The notes under the pieces are model-generated. The model was not told the origin of the DNA, did not search any database, and worked only from the letters and a program-made list of their open reading frames with translations. The translations under genes were made by a program, and so were the position numbers. Source: Ignavibacteriales bacterium (GTDB lineage: Bacteria; Bacteroidota; Ignavibacteria; Tepidaquicellales; Tepidaquicellaceae). From it: a stretch of DNA of 64,000 nt. Shown in pieces: positions 17,700 through 25,539 of the stretch. The stretch lies in the NCBI GenBank assembly GCA_020635255.1, contig JACKAC010000003.1:62001-126000 (forward strand), written 5' to 3'. Position 1 is the stretch's first letter; every line of letters starts with the position of its first letter.

Positions 17700-18062
17700 A
17701 TGGATAAAAATCTACAAAATAAGAACTTAGAAGACAGGATAGACAAGACGCTGGAGATGGCAGAAAGCCTGAAAAAACAGGAAATAAAGCCATACTTCTA
17801 TACGCGTCTCATGACAAAGATCGAATCTGAAAAGCGCGGACATATCTCAGAACCCGCATTCCTTGGTTTTAGCCGGAAGCTGGCGATGGGATTTGTCGCG
17901 CTATTGCTGGTTGCAAATTCGCTGACGGTATATTTTACATTGTCCGGTGATAACACAGCTACAGAGAGGCGCGACCAGATAGATGCGCAGACAACAAGGC
18001 AGGAGAACATAGAGAAGGTAGCCGATGAATATTTCGGAGGCGGTGATTATTACAATTACTAA
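17700..18062 (+). CDS. Single-span membrane protein, possible anti-sigma factor
   Basis: The 120-residue protein has a charged N-terminal cytoplasmic part (~60 residues, LEDRIDKTLEMAESLKKQE), one membrane segment (~62-83, KLAMGFVALLLVANSLTVYF) and a short C-terminal tail ending in YFGGGDYYNY. The topology and its place directly after an ECF sigma gene suggest a membrane-bound partner of that sigma factor. No zinc-type HxxxCxxC motif is present, so it is not a classic ZAS anti-sigma factor. The assignment rests on context. Confidence 0.7.
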   Translation: MDKNLQNKNLEDRIDKTLEMAESLKKQEIKPYFYTRLMTKIESEKRGHISEPAFLGFSRKLAMGFVALLLVANSLTVYFTLSGDNTATERRDQIDAQTTRQENIEKVADEYFGGGDYYNY

Positions 18063-18079
18063 ACAATAAACGTAAAACA

Positions 18080-18706
18080 ATGGACATATTCTCAAAAAAT
18101 AAATTCCTGGCATGGGTAATCATAATACTGATCGTATTGAACGTGCTGAGTCTTGGCGCGCTATGGTTCCAAAAGAACAGGGAACCAAGACCGATGCATG
18201 AGTATCCGGGGAGACTACCGGATAACAAAAAAGGACCGGGTGACTTCCTAGCAAAAGAGCTGGGGCTTAGTGAAGAGCAGGTGAAACAGTTCGACACCCT
18301 GCGAGAACAACACAGGACCACTGTAGATGGTCTTTTAAAAGAAATGCAGGACGCACGAGAAGAGCTCTTCGCGCAGGTAAAAAGCGACAACCCGGACATG
18401 AGCAAGGTCGAACAACTGGAGAGCACAATCGGACAAAAGACAACAGAGTTAGAAAAGGCGACATTCGAACATTTTAAACAGCTTAGAGCCATATGTACCG
18501 ATGAGCAGAAGACGAAATTCGATGAAATAATAATAGACGCAATGAAGCAGGCAGGTCCAAAGGGACCAATGAATCAGGACGGACCTCCGGACGGCATGCG
18601 CCAGGGTCCTCCCGGCAGGCAGGGACCACCGAACGGAATGGGACCGGGCGGTAAGGGACCGGGCGGAAACAGACCTCCCGGCGGCGGACCTCCTCCAGGA
18701 AGATAA
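18080..18706 (+). CDS. Spy/CnrX-like periplasmic protein with Gly/Pro/Met-rich tail
   Basis: The 208-residue protein has an N-terminal membrane anchor (~10-28). A helical domain follows with the Spy/CpxP-type LGLSEEQVKQFDTLREQH motif and a second ICTDEQKTKFDEI element that resembles the LTxxQ motif. Residues ~160-208 are a low-complexity tail of GPP/GPG/GM units. Spy-like proteins sense or chaperone envelope stress or bind metals; here the sensor role is inferred from its place after the ECF sigma and membrane-protein genes. It lies 17 bp downstream of the latter. Confidence 0.8.
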   Translation: MDIFSKNKFLAWVIIILIVLNVLSLGALWFQKNREPRPMHEYPGRLPDNKKGPGDFLAKELGLSEEQVKQFDTLREQHRTTVDGLLKEMQDAREELFAQVKSDNPDMSKVEQLESTIGQKTTELEKATFEHFKQLRAICTDEQKTKFDEIIIDAMKQAGPKGPMNQDGPPDGMRQGPPGRQGPPNGMGPGGKGPGGNRPPGGGPPPGR

Positions 18707-18715
18707 TTTGATTAA

Positions 18716-18736
18716 CCCCCCTTTATAAAAGGGGGG
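18716..18736. repeat. CCCCCC-TTTATAAAA-GGGGGG hairpin
   Basis: A perfect 6-bp G/C stem with an AT loop just after the Spy-like gene. It belongs to the same hairpin type as 9113-9145 and 35768-35793 and may end transcription of the cassette. Confidence 0.6.
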
Positions 18737-18784
18737 ATAAAAGAAATACGAGTCTCTATATTCCCTTATATGTGCATTCACAGG

Positions 18785-18814
18785 GCTCTGCGCTGAAAAG
18801 CGCGGGGCTTTTTT
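18785..18814 (+). terminator. Rho-independent terminator
   Basis: GCTCTGCGCT-GAAA-AGCGCGGGGC forms a 10-bp stem including G-U pairs, followed directly by seven T residues. It most likely ends the sigma-factor/Spy-like operon. Confidence 0.85.
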
Positions 18815-18826
18815 ATTAAGAAATTT

Positions 18827-18860
18827 TAACCACAGAGAACACAGAGACCGCAGAGAAAAG
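18827..18860. repeat. CACAGAGA-type short tandem repeat
   Basis: Three imperfect units (CCACAGAGA, ACACAGAGA, CCGCAGAGA) stand in a row in the intergenic region. From general knowledge, strings like this recur between genes in many environmental genomes; their role is unknown. Confidence 0.5.
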
Positions 18861-18910
18861 AATTATAACGCGTGGAGGTGTTATTTTAAATATCTAAACA
18901 CTGACTGCTA

Positions 18911-18990
18911 TAACCCTCCCCTAGCCCCTCCGTCGGAGGGGAATGATTTATGCTTCACGACAAATTAATCGGTAACCGTCGGAGGGGAAC
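18911..18990. repeat. Solo copy of the TAACCCTCCCC...CGGAGGGG repeat
   Basis: The 32 bases from 18911 match the right end of the DUF559 unit almost exactly. A partial second copy (CCGTCGGAGGGGAA) lies at 18977-18990. No endonuclease gene is attached. Confidence 0.6.
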
Positions 18991-18999
18991 AAAGTCTTT

Positions 19000-19521
19000 T
19001 TATTGGCGAGCGCGGGCGGAAATGTCAGCCCATTTTTTTGGAGAGAAGCACTGCTGTGACTGGTTACGAAAATCACTGTAGTAAAGCGCTCCCCATATGG
19101 GAGTCTTTGGATAGTAATATAAATCCTGCGTCGTTAGAGAAAGTATAGAGGGAAACTCGGAGGCAGCAAAATGTTTAGGACAGTATTTCTGCGACCATTG
19201 GTAGAGATCATTGGAGATATTCTCAACCACTAAAAGAGGATAAACAATCAGCATAGCACCGAAACCGAGCGGAGGTCCCGATCTCACGCGTGACGCGTAT
19301 TCGAAAAGGTTATTTGAATATGTCCTCGCCCATTCCGCGTTAATATTATCAGGCACATGCTTTATAAAAGCGTATGTATCCACTTTACCGAACTTAGTAC
19401 CTTCGATGCGTCCGCGGTAAAACATTGCGTCCACTTCAAGACCCTGCTGTATGGTTTGTTTCTCGAATGACCAGTACTTCATCCAGCCATCGAGAGAATT
19501 AAGGTAGTCGTTAAAGTTCAT
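19000..19521 (-). CDS. Uncharacterised protein, paralogue of the 20.1-20.6 kb gene
   Basis: The 173-residue protein starts MNFNDYLNSLDGWMKYWSF. It matches the gene at 20116-20634 along its whole length, with shared blocks VPDNINAEWAR, LFEY, YCPK.F.A.EFP.IL.L, and KTP.WGALYY. No signal peptide or membrane span is present. I do not recognise the family. The conserved Trp and Tyr-rich C-terminal block suggests a globular domain. It is the last gene of a tight leftward operon, 10 bp after the beta-barrel gene. Confidence 0.8.
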   Translation of the reverse strand: MNFNDYLNSLDGWMKYWSFEKQTIQQGLEVDAMFYRGRIEGTKFGKVDTYAFIKHVPDNINAEWARTYSNNLFEYASRVRSGPPLGFGAMLIVYPLLVVENISNDLYQWSQKYCPKHFAASEFPSILSLTTQDLYYYPKTPIWGALYYSDFRNQSQQCFSPKKWADISARARQ

Positions 19522-19531
19522 CTAACCAATA

Positions 19532-20113
19532 TTAAAATGTCTGAGCAAGAAATAATCTTATTGGAAAATTTCCATTAACCGACGAATTATAGAGCGCTTC
19601 GAGGTTTAAGGAAGTTCCTAATGAGTTTAAATTAAAATTGATACCACCGCCTGCGCTCATATTTACATAACTATTATCCTGCGATTCAAACGCCATTCCT
19701 ACACCCAATGCCAGGTATGGATTGAATCTTTGTTTTGATGATATACCAAGCCTTAATATAAGGTCGGCTGAAAACATATGCATGCTCCCCCCAGTGAAAT
19801 CCAGGTCCGACGGCGCATCAATCGAAGAAGGACTGTCAAGAATCTGGGTATCTGAATCATCGACGAAGGTTGTATACCCGAACTGTGCCTTAGCGGAAAG
19901 ATTATCGGTGAAGGAATGCCCTCCATAAACACTAAAACCGAATCCGAAAACATTAGAACCGGCTCGACTATTATGAATTACTATATTCGGTCCTAAACCA
20001 ATACCGCCAAATGAGTTCTGAGATGAAAAATCCGAAAGTTTGGATTGACAAAATAAATTACCTGAGGAAAGTATCGCTATGAATAAAACTGCTGTGGCAG
20101 TTAGTTTACTCAT
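19532..20113 (-). CDS. Outer-membrane beta-barrel-like protein
   Basis: From the ATG at 20113 (MSKLTATAVLFIAILSSGNL) the protein has 193 residues and a clear signal peptide ending FCQS. An upstream in-frame ATG at 20146 would bury the signal, so it was not chosen. The mature part alternates hydrophobic and polar residues (FGFGFSVYGGHSF, LSAKAQFGYTTF, RFNPYLALGVGMAF) and ends in RLFLAQTF, the aromatic end typical of small OmpA/OmpX-like barrels. The start lies 2 bp after the stop of the upstream gene, so translation is probably coupled. Confidence 0.75.
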   Translation of the reverse strand: MSKLTATAVLFIAILSSGNLFCQSKLSDFSSQNSFGGIGLGPNIVIHNSRAGSNVFGFGFSVYGGHSFTDNLSAKAQFGYTTFVDDSDTQILDSPSSIDAPSDLDFTGGSMHMFSADLILRLGISSKQRFNPYLALGVGMAFESQDNSYVNMSAGGGINFNLNSLGTSLNLEALYNSSVNGNFPIRLFLAQTF

Positions 20114-20115
20114 TA

Positions 20116-20634
20116 CTATTTTTGATTTTGAGATATCTGCTCCCACCTTTTAGGTGAAAAGTAGTCCGAGGTACTTTTCCTTATCCCGTCATAATAAAGC
20201 GCTCCCCAAAAGGGTGTCTTCTGGTAGAGATAAAGATCATTTGTGCTAAGCTGAAGTATAGCAGGAAACTCCATTGCCTTGAACTGTTTGGGGCAGTAGG
20301 ACATAATGAAATCATAGAGTTCGCGCGAAATAGTATCGACTGCCATTACGGGATTAACTATCATCATAGAGCGGAAGAAGCGTCCGAAGGTTTGTTTATA
20401 CTGACGTGAGTATTCAAAAAGTCCTGAAGAAAATTTCCTAGCCCATTCCGCATTTATATTATCCGGGACTTTCTTAATATAAAGAAATCGGTCAACGACA
20501 CCCATTTTGCTAGCTTCACTGGACTCCTTATAAAACATCCTGTCCACATCCAGCCCGGGCTGAATGTCCATTTTTTTAAAGCCGTGATATGCCGACCACC
20601 CGTCGAGAGAAGTGAGATATTGGTCAAAATCCAT
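20116..20634 (-). CDS. Uncharacterised protein, paralogue of the 19.0-19.5 kb gene
   Basis: From the ATG at 20634 (MDFDQYLTSLDGW) the protein has 172 residues and aligns with the paralogue at 19000-19521 from its first residue. The longer reading from 20673 adds 13 residues with no counterpart and is less likely. Function is unknown. It is the first gene of the operon. The pair sits on either side of a barrel gene, which suggests a duplication around it or insertion of the barrel gene between the copies. Confidence 0.8.
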   Translation of the reverse strand: MDFDQYLTSLDGWSAYHGFKKMDIQPGLDVDRMFYKESSEASKMGVVDRFLYIKKVPDNINAEWARKFSSGLFEYSRQYKQTFGRFFRSMMIVNPVMAVDTISRELYDFIMSYCPKQFKAMEFPAILQLSTNDLYLYQKTPFWGALYYDGIRKSTSDYFSPKRWEQISQNQK

Positions 20635-20914
20635 GCGGTAAAATAATAATTGAGCATTGAACATTAAAGTCATGAGTATCCGAAAAAAACCGAGGCTAAT
20701 TAGTCACACATAATGCATACTAAGTACACACAAATTAAAGATCACAAATACAAAAATCGTAAAATCCGGTTCAAATCAAAGATTTTGGAAATGGTACGGA
20801 ATTTGCGACTTAATTATTGATTTATAAAAATTTGTAAGATTTTACCTTAACAAAATCGTAATAATTTATTAGATTAATAATTCAGTATTCACACAATTAA
20901 AACAAAGGGAAAAA

Positions 20915-22144
20915 ATGAAGACACTATTTACGACGGTCTTATTCGTATTAATTGCGTTTGGGACTGCAGGAGCACAATGGACTCCTCAAACATCCGGTAC
21001 TACCAGCCTGCTATACTCAGTCTCTGCAGTAGACAATAATGTAGTCTGGGCATGCGGCGCCGCGGGAACAGTAGTAAGAACAACCGATGGCGGTGCAACA
21101 TGGACAAACGTCAGTGCAGCACCTGTTACCGGTGATCTTTACAATGTTTTCGCAATCGACGTGAGCAACGCGCTTGTAACAAATTCAGGAGCAAGTGCAA
21201 CCGTTTGGAAAACCACCAATGGCGGCGCAACATGGGACCAGGTATTTGTTCAGTCCGGCGGATTCATCAATGTCATCGAGATCGGTGCCGGCGGTACAGG
21301 ATTTATGGAAGGCGACCCTGTTGGCGGAAGATGGTCACTCTGGAAAACTACTGACTCAGGAACAAGCTGGGATTCTACCGGAATGTATCTTCCTCAGGCA
21401 GGAAGTGAAGCAGGTTGGAACAATTCAGTTTACATGACCGGAACCAGCATCTGGTTTGGTACAAGTAACAGCAGAATTTATAGTTCCGTAAACGGAGGAC
21501 TGACATGGACTGCACAATCCACCTCGCAGGCTAACTCATACTCAGTTTTCTTTAGCGGTTTAGTAGGTTTAGCCGGCGGTACCGATGGTATGAAGACAAC
21601 AAACGGCGGTTTAAACTGGTCAGCACAAACAATATCAGGATCGGGAAATATCAATGGTATTGCCGCATCACTTTCGACCTTCTGGGCAATCAGAGGAACC
21701 AATGTCTATAAGTCTACCGATGATGGTGCGACATGGACAACCGATTATACTGCAACAGGAGCATTAAGCGATCTCGCAATTGCAAGATCAGGAAACAGGC
21801 TCTGGGCAGTAGGAGCTACAGGAGGTATCTATATGTCGGAAGGACTGCTTTCAGTAGATCCTATTTCATCGAATTTACCTGAAAGATATTCTCTTTCACA
21901 GAACTATCCGAACCCATTCAATCCAACATCGAAGATAAGGTTCGATATTTCAAAGGCAGATTTTGTAACTCTAAAAGTATATAATACTCTTGGGCAGGAA
22001 GTAACCAAGCTGGTAAATGAGAACTTGCAACCGGGAACATACGAGGTAACGTTCGACGGAGCGGGACTAAACTCAGGAATATATTTCTACACGATCAAGG
22101 CAGGCGATTTCGTCGAGACGAAAAAGATGATGCTTGTGAAGTAG
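20915..22144 (+). CDS. Secreted YCF48-like propeller protein with T9SS sorting domain (copy 1)
   Basis: The 409-residue protein has a signal peptide ending AGAQ. Repeats of the YCF48/BNR type follow (WACGAAGTVVRTTDGGATWT, VWKTTNGGATWDQV, IYSSVNGGLTW, VYKSTDDGATW), consistent with a 7-bladed propeller. The end is a standard T9SS type A domain (LSQNYPNPFNPTSKI ... KKMMLVK). No catalytic residues are evident. The next gene is its tandem paralogue. Its final 204 bp are almost identical to that gene's, far more so than the propeller parts. A terminator follows. Confidence 0.9.
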   Translation: MKTLFTTVLFVLIAFGTAGAQWTPQTSGTTSLLYSVSAVDNNVVWACGAAGTVVRTTDGGATWTNVSAAPVTGDLYNVFAIDVSNALVTNSGASATVWKTTNGGATWDQVFVQSGGFINVIEIGAGGTGFMEGDPVGGRWSLWKTTDSGTSWDSTGMYLPQAGSEAGWNNSVYMTGTSIWFGTSNSRIYSSVNGGLTWTAQSTSQANSYSVFFSGLVGLAGGTDGMKTTNGGLNWSAQTISGSGNINGIAASLSTFWAIRGTNVYKSTDDGATWTTDYTATGALSDLAIARSGNRLWAVGATGGIYMSEGLLSVDPISSNLPERYSLSQNYPNPFNPTSKIRFDISKADFVTLKVYNTLGQEVTKLVNENLQPGTYEVTFDGAGLNSGIYFYTIKAGDFVETKKMMLVK

Positions 22145-22165
22145 AAACATTGAATTTTATGCATT

Positions 22166-22202
22166 AAAAGCCGAAGCGTTGAGGAAATGCTTCGGCTTTT
22201 TT
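22166..22202 (+). terminator. Rho-independent terminator
   Basis: AAAAGCCGAAGC ... GCTTCGGCTTTTTT forms a 10-12 bp stem with an 11-base loop and a T run, 20 bp after the stop codon of copy 1. Confidence 0.9.
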
Positions 22203-22285
22203 ACTTTACATTTGTGAAAATTCGCTTTACATTTGAATAGCTCCCCTTAAAAAAATTCCATTATTAATAAAACTTCGAGGAAGAA

Positions 22286-23566
22286 ATGAAGACAATTCTA
22301 TTGGTTTTTCTTGCATGCATTATAGCGTCTGTTTCAAATGCACAATGGGTAAAACAGACATCCGGAACTACTCAAACACTGTATTCGGTATCCGCCACAA
22401 CCGGTGGCGGCGCATGGGCTTGCGGTACAGCCGGCACTGTACTACATTCCGACAACTATGGTGGTACCTGGAATAGCGCCGGGAGCAGTTTGTTTGCAGC
22501 ACTAGATCTGTATAACATATGCAGTTTAAGTGAATTCACAGCACTGGTAACAGGATCAAACGGGACAGGAACATTTGTTTATCGAACATCAAACTCGGGA
22601 GCAAACTGGACCCAGGTATTTTCGCAGACGGGAGGATTTATGAATGTTATAAACATAAACCCTCTGACGGGGAAAGGATTTATGGAGGGTGACCCGGTGG
22701 GAGGCAGATGGTCACTGTGGAAGACAACCGATTATGGTGTGACATGGGATTCAGGCGGACTATATTTGCAACAAGCAGGAAGTGAAGCAGGTTGGAATAA
22801 CTCAGGATCGTTTAACGGTAACAATGAATTTTTCTTTGGTACAAATAACAGCCGGGTATATCGAACAACCAACGAAGGACTTTCCTGGTCTGCCCAAACC
22901 ACACCTGAGGCAAACAGTTATTCACTCTTTGTAAATTTTGACAACGGAGTAGGTCTTTCAGGTGGAACCGGATTAATGCGAACCACAAACAGCGGGAACA
23001 ACTGGAGCACACAGTCATCACCGGGAACAGGAAATGTTTTGGGAATGACAGGAGCAGAAAATAAGTTCTGGTTTGTAAGACAGGGTGAAAGCATTTACAG
23101 CTCGAACTTCGGCGGAACTTCGTGGATAACAGATACAACCGTAACAGGAGCACAGTTTTTGGCAATGGGAGTAGTGTTGGCAATAATAACCGATGATCCA
23201 AATGGAGGTGGATTATACTATCAATGGGCTGTTGGAAACACTGGAAATATTTACAGAAGTGACTTTTCATTGGGAATTACACCAGTTTCTTCGAATACTC
23301 CCGAGCGGTACTCACTTTCACAGAACTATCCTAACCCGTTCAACCCCTCATCAAAGATCAAGTTCGATATTTCAAAGGCAGATTTTGTAACTCTAAAAGT
23401 ATATAATACTCTTGGGCAGGAAGTAACCAAGCTGGTAAATGAGAACCTGCAACCGGGAACATACGAGGTAACGTTCGACGGAGCGGGACTGAATTCAGGA
23501 ATATATTTCTACACGATCAAGGCAGGCGATTTCGTCGAGACGAAAAAGATGATGCTTGTGAAGTAG
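22286..23566 (+). CDS. Secreted YCF48-like propeller protein with T9SS sorting domain (copy 2)
   Basis: The 426-residue tandem paralogue of the preceding gene has a signal peptide ending SNAQ. It has the same propeller order (VLHSDNYGGTWN, VYRTSNSGANWTQV, GFMEGDPVGGRWSLWKTT shared by both) and a T9SS domain. The propeller parts have diverged clearly while the last 204 bp differ at only three positions. That is the pattern of recent gene conversion or of copying the sorting domain. Copy 2 has an extra loop near residue 290 (AIITDDPNGGGLYYQWAVG). Confidence 0.9.
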   Translation: MKTILLVFLACIIASVSNAQWVKQTSGTTQTLYSVSATTGGGAWACGTAGTVLHSDNYGGTWNSAGSSLFAALDLYNICSLSEFTALVTGSNGTGTFVYRTSNSGANWTQVFSQTGGFMNVININPLTGKGFMEGDPVGGRWSLWKTTDYGVTWDSGGLYLQQAGSEAGWNNSGSFNGNNEFFFGTNNSRVYRTTNEGLSWSAQTTPEANSYSLFVNFDNGVGLSGGTGLMRTTNSGNNWSTQSSPGTGNVLGMTGAENKFWFVRQGESIYSSNFGGTSWITDTTVTGAQFLAMGVVLAIITDDPNGGGLYYQWAVGNTGNIYRSDFSLGITPVSSNTPERYSLSQNYPNPFNPSSKIKFDISKADFVTLKVYNTLGQEVTKLVNENLQPGTYEVTFDGAGLNSGIYFYTIKAGDFVETKKMMLVK

Positions 23567-23589
23567 GATTTGTAAAGGAGGATCTATGC

Positions 23590-23625
23590 AAAGCCGGAAC
23601 TGATGCAATGGTTCCGGCTTTTTTT
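23590..23625 (+). terminator. Rho-independent terminator
   Basis: AAAGCCGGAAC ... GTTCCGGCTTTTTTT forms an 11-bp stem with a 10-base loop and a run of seven T after copy 2. Confidence 0.9.
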
Positions 23626-23674
23626 GTTTCTATACTCCCGCTATTAATGTAAGTTAGTTCATATAAAGATAACT

Positions 23675-24373
23675 ATGCGAACAAGTATGCTGGTAATTTT
23701 GATGATAGTATCGCTATCCTGTGGTAACAAGGATAACGCTCCACCCCTGGTAAAAGACAGTATTGAGCAGAAGGGTGATACGATATATGGCGGTGAGCTT
23801 TCTGAGAATCAGAGGAAAGTGCTCGAAGGAGCGAAGAAAGTTCTCGAAGAGAGAGCGGAGTATGATATGACCATGGGATATTATACGACAGAGTATAATG
23901 AGGAGGGGGAGTATGTAGGCGGGAAGGTCTTTCCGGGTGGTGATATCGATCCGAAGATAGGCGTATGCACGGACGTGGTGATAAGAGCATTGAGAAAGGG
24001 AAGCGTCGTGGACCTGCAGGAGGCATTGAACAAGGACATAAGGGCAAGCTGGTCGGACTACCCGATGAAGAAGTGGAACGCAAAGAAACCCGATCCCAAT
24101 ATAGACCACCGGCGCGTACCGAATTTAGAGGTATGGCTGGGAAAGAACTGGGATGAACTTCCTGCAACTTATAATAGTGAGGATTACCAGCCGGGAGACA
24201 TAGTGGTGTGGGATCTAAACCAGGACGGAACGCATGATCATATCGGAATAGTCTCGGATAAGATCGTCAACGGAAGGATATACATAATACATAATTTCCC
24301 AAGTCCAGGGTACGTGGCGGAAGAGGACGTGCTGGATGCGTGGGAAGTAGCAGGACATTACAGAATAAAATAA
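23675..24373 (+). CDS. DUF1287-family lipoprotein
   Basis: The 232-residue protein has a lipoprotein signal (LVILMIVSLSC, lipid-modified C16). The mature part carries the DUF1287 hallmarks: GVCTDVVIRALRKGSVVDLQ, then RRVPNLEVWL, YQPGDIVVWDLNQDGTHDHI and a late HNFPSPGYVAEEDV. The C...H...D layout is reminiscent of NlpC/P60-like cysteine peptidases, so a cell-wall-related hydrolase is possible, but no activity is established for the family that I know of. It is followed 1 bp later by the nitroreductase gene and probably shares its transcript. Confidence 0.85.
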   Translation: MRTSMLVILMIVSLSCGNKDNAPPLVKDSIEQKGDTIYGGELSENQRKVLEGAKKVLEERAEYDMTMGYYTTEYNEEGEYVGGKVFPGGDIDPKIGVCTDVVIRALRKGSVVDLQEALNKDIRASWSDYPMKKWNAKKPDPNIDHRRVPNLEVWLGKNWDELPATYNSEDYQPGDIVVWDLNQDGTHDHIGIVSDKIVNGRIYIIHNFPSPGYVAEEDVLDAWEVAGHYRIK

Positions 24374-24374
24374 T

Positions 24375-25157
24375 ATGGAATTACAGGAAGCAATATTAAA
24401 CAGGCGGACGACGAATACGAAGTTCGCCGATAAGAAAGTATCACCGGAGCATATCGAGCTTCTCATCCGGATGGCGTCGTTTGCGCCGAGCCATTTTAAT
24501 TCGCAACCGTGGAGATTTATTGTTATCGAGGACGAGGACACTATCTCACGAATCGGAAAGATAGCGGGCAACAGCATGGTGCAGTTAATGGAGGAAGGGA
24601 CATTCTGGAAAAAGTACGAGAAGTATTTCAGGATCACGAAAGAGGAAATAGAAAACTCTAAGGACGGGATACACATAGACCACTTCCCAAAGATGCTGAA
24701 GCCCTTCGCAAAGCAAATAATGAGCGAGAAAGGCGGGAAATTGATGGCAAAGCTAAAGATACCGAAGATACTGGGCAAGGATGAAGAGGAGCTTGTTGCG
24801 TCGTCGCCGATACTATTCGTGATATTACTGAACAAGGAGGAGTACATACCGGGAGCGCTGTCGGGATTTTACTCGACGATATCCATGGGCGCGGTGATAC
24901 AAAATCTGTGGCTGGTTACGACGGACATTGGGATGGGAATGCAATTCGTGTCCACGCCGGGGGAGATACCGGAGAAATGGAAAGAGATATCGGAGATGCT
25001 GAACGTACCGGGTGATCATGAACTGGCAGCGGTATTCAGGATGGGATATAAGGAAGAGGGAATCAAGCGTCCGACGATAGATTGGAAGTCAGCACAGAGG
25101 AAGGCACCGGAGGATCTTGCATTCAAGAACAAATGGGGAAATTCACTTAAAGATTGA
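24375..25157 (+). CDS. Nitroreductase-family flavoprotein
   Basis: The 260-residue protein has the FMN-binding N-terminal RR motif (LNRRTTNTKFADKKV) and the ASFAPSHFNSQPWRF segment. A later MGAVIQNLWLVTTDIGMGMQ helix and GYKEEGIKRP near the end are also typical. It should use NAD(P)H and FMN to reduce nitro or quinone-like compounds; the natural substrate is unknown. It sits between the DUF1287 lipoprotein gene and a small membrane protein gene with overlapping or near-overlapping ends, so a three-gene operon is likely. Confidence 0.88.
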   Translation: MELQEAILNRRTTNTKFADKKVSPEHIELLIRMASFAPSHFNSQPWRFIVIEDEDTISRIGKIAGNSMVQLMEEGTFWKKYEKYFRITKEEIENSKDGIHIDHFPKMLKPFAKQIMSEKGGKLMAKLKIPKILGKDEEELVASSPILFVILLNKEEYIPGALSGFYSTISMGAVIQNLWLVTTDIGMGMQFVSTPGEIPEKWKEISEMLNVPGDHELAAVFRMGYKEEGIKRPTIDWKSAQRKAPEDLAFKNKWGNSLKD

Positions 25158-25456
25158 TGGGGAGCGTTTTACTATACTCAGGACTGGTGCTGTATATATT
25201 GAACTACTCGATCGGGTGGGGATTAAATTTTAATGCAATCTCCATCTCAAGGCGAACCCACCAGGTGATATATTCATTGCTCATAATAAATGTGTTTTTT
25301 CTATTGTTTTTCATTGATTTAAGCTCACGAGGATTTATATTTGCCCTGCTCTCGCTGATGATGTTATTCATACTTCCATTCGGTAAAAAAGGCGGAACAT
25401 ACCATAAAATAACCAGCACAATAGGATTTTTATCTTATTTATTATGTGTATTTTGA
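25157..25456 (+). CDS. Small membrane protein
   Basis: From the ATG at 25157, which overlaps the preceding TGA (TGATG), the protein has 99 residues. Three hydrophobic segments are visible (SVLLYSGLVLYILNYSIGW; VIYSLLIINVFFLLFF; FIFALLSLMMLFILPF) and possibly a fourth at the C-terminus. There is no recognisable family. Translational coupling to the nitroreductase gene suggests a related role, but none can be named. Confidence 0.7.
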   Translation: MGSVLLYSGLVLYILNYSIGWGLNFNAISISRRTHQVIYSLLIINVFFLLFFIDLSSRGFIFALLSLMMLFILPFGKKGGTYHKITSTIGFLSYLLCVF

Positions 25457-25539
25457 TAGAGAACCCCTGATAACATTTGCAATAAAGTTTCTTTTGATTG
25501 GCACGTATTTTTGTTTAATTTATAAAAACAAAATCAAGT

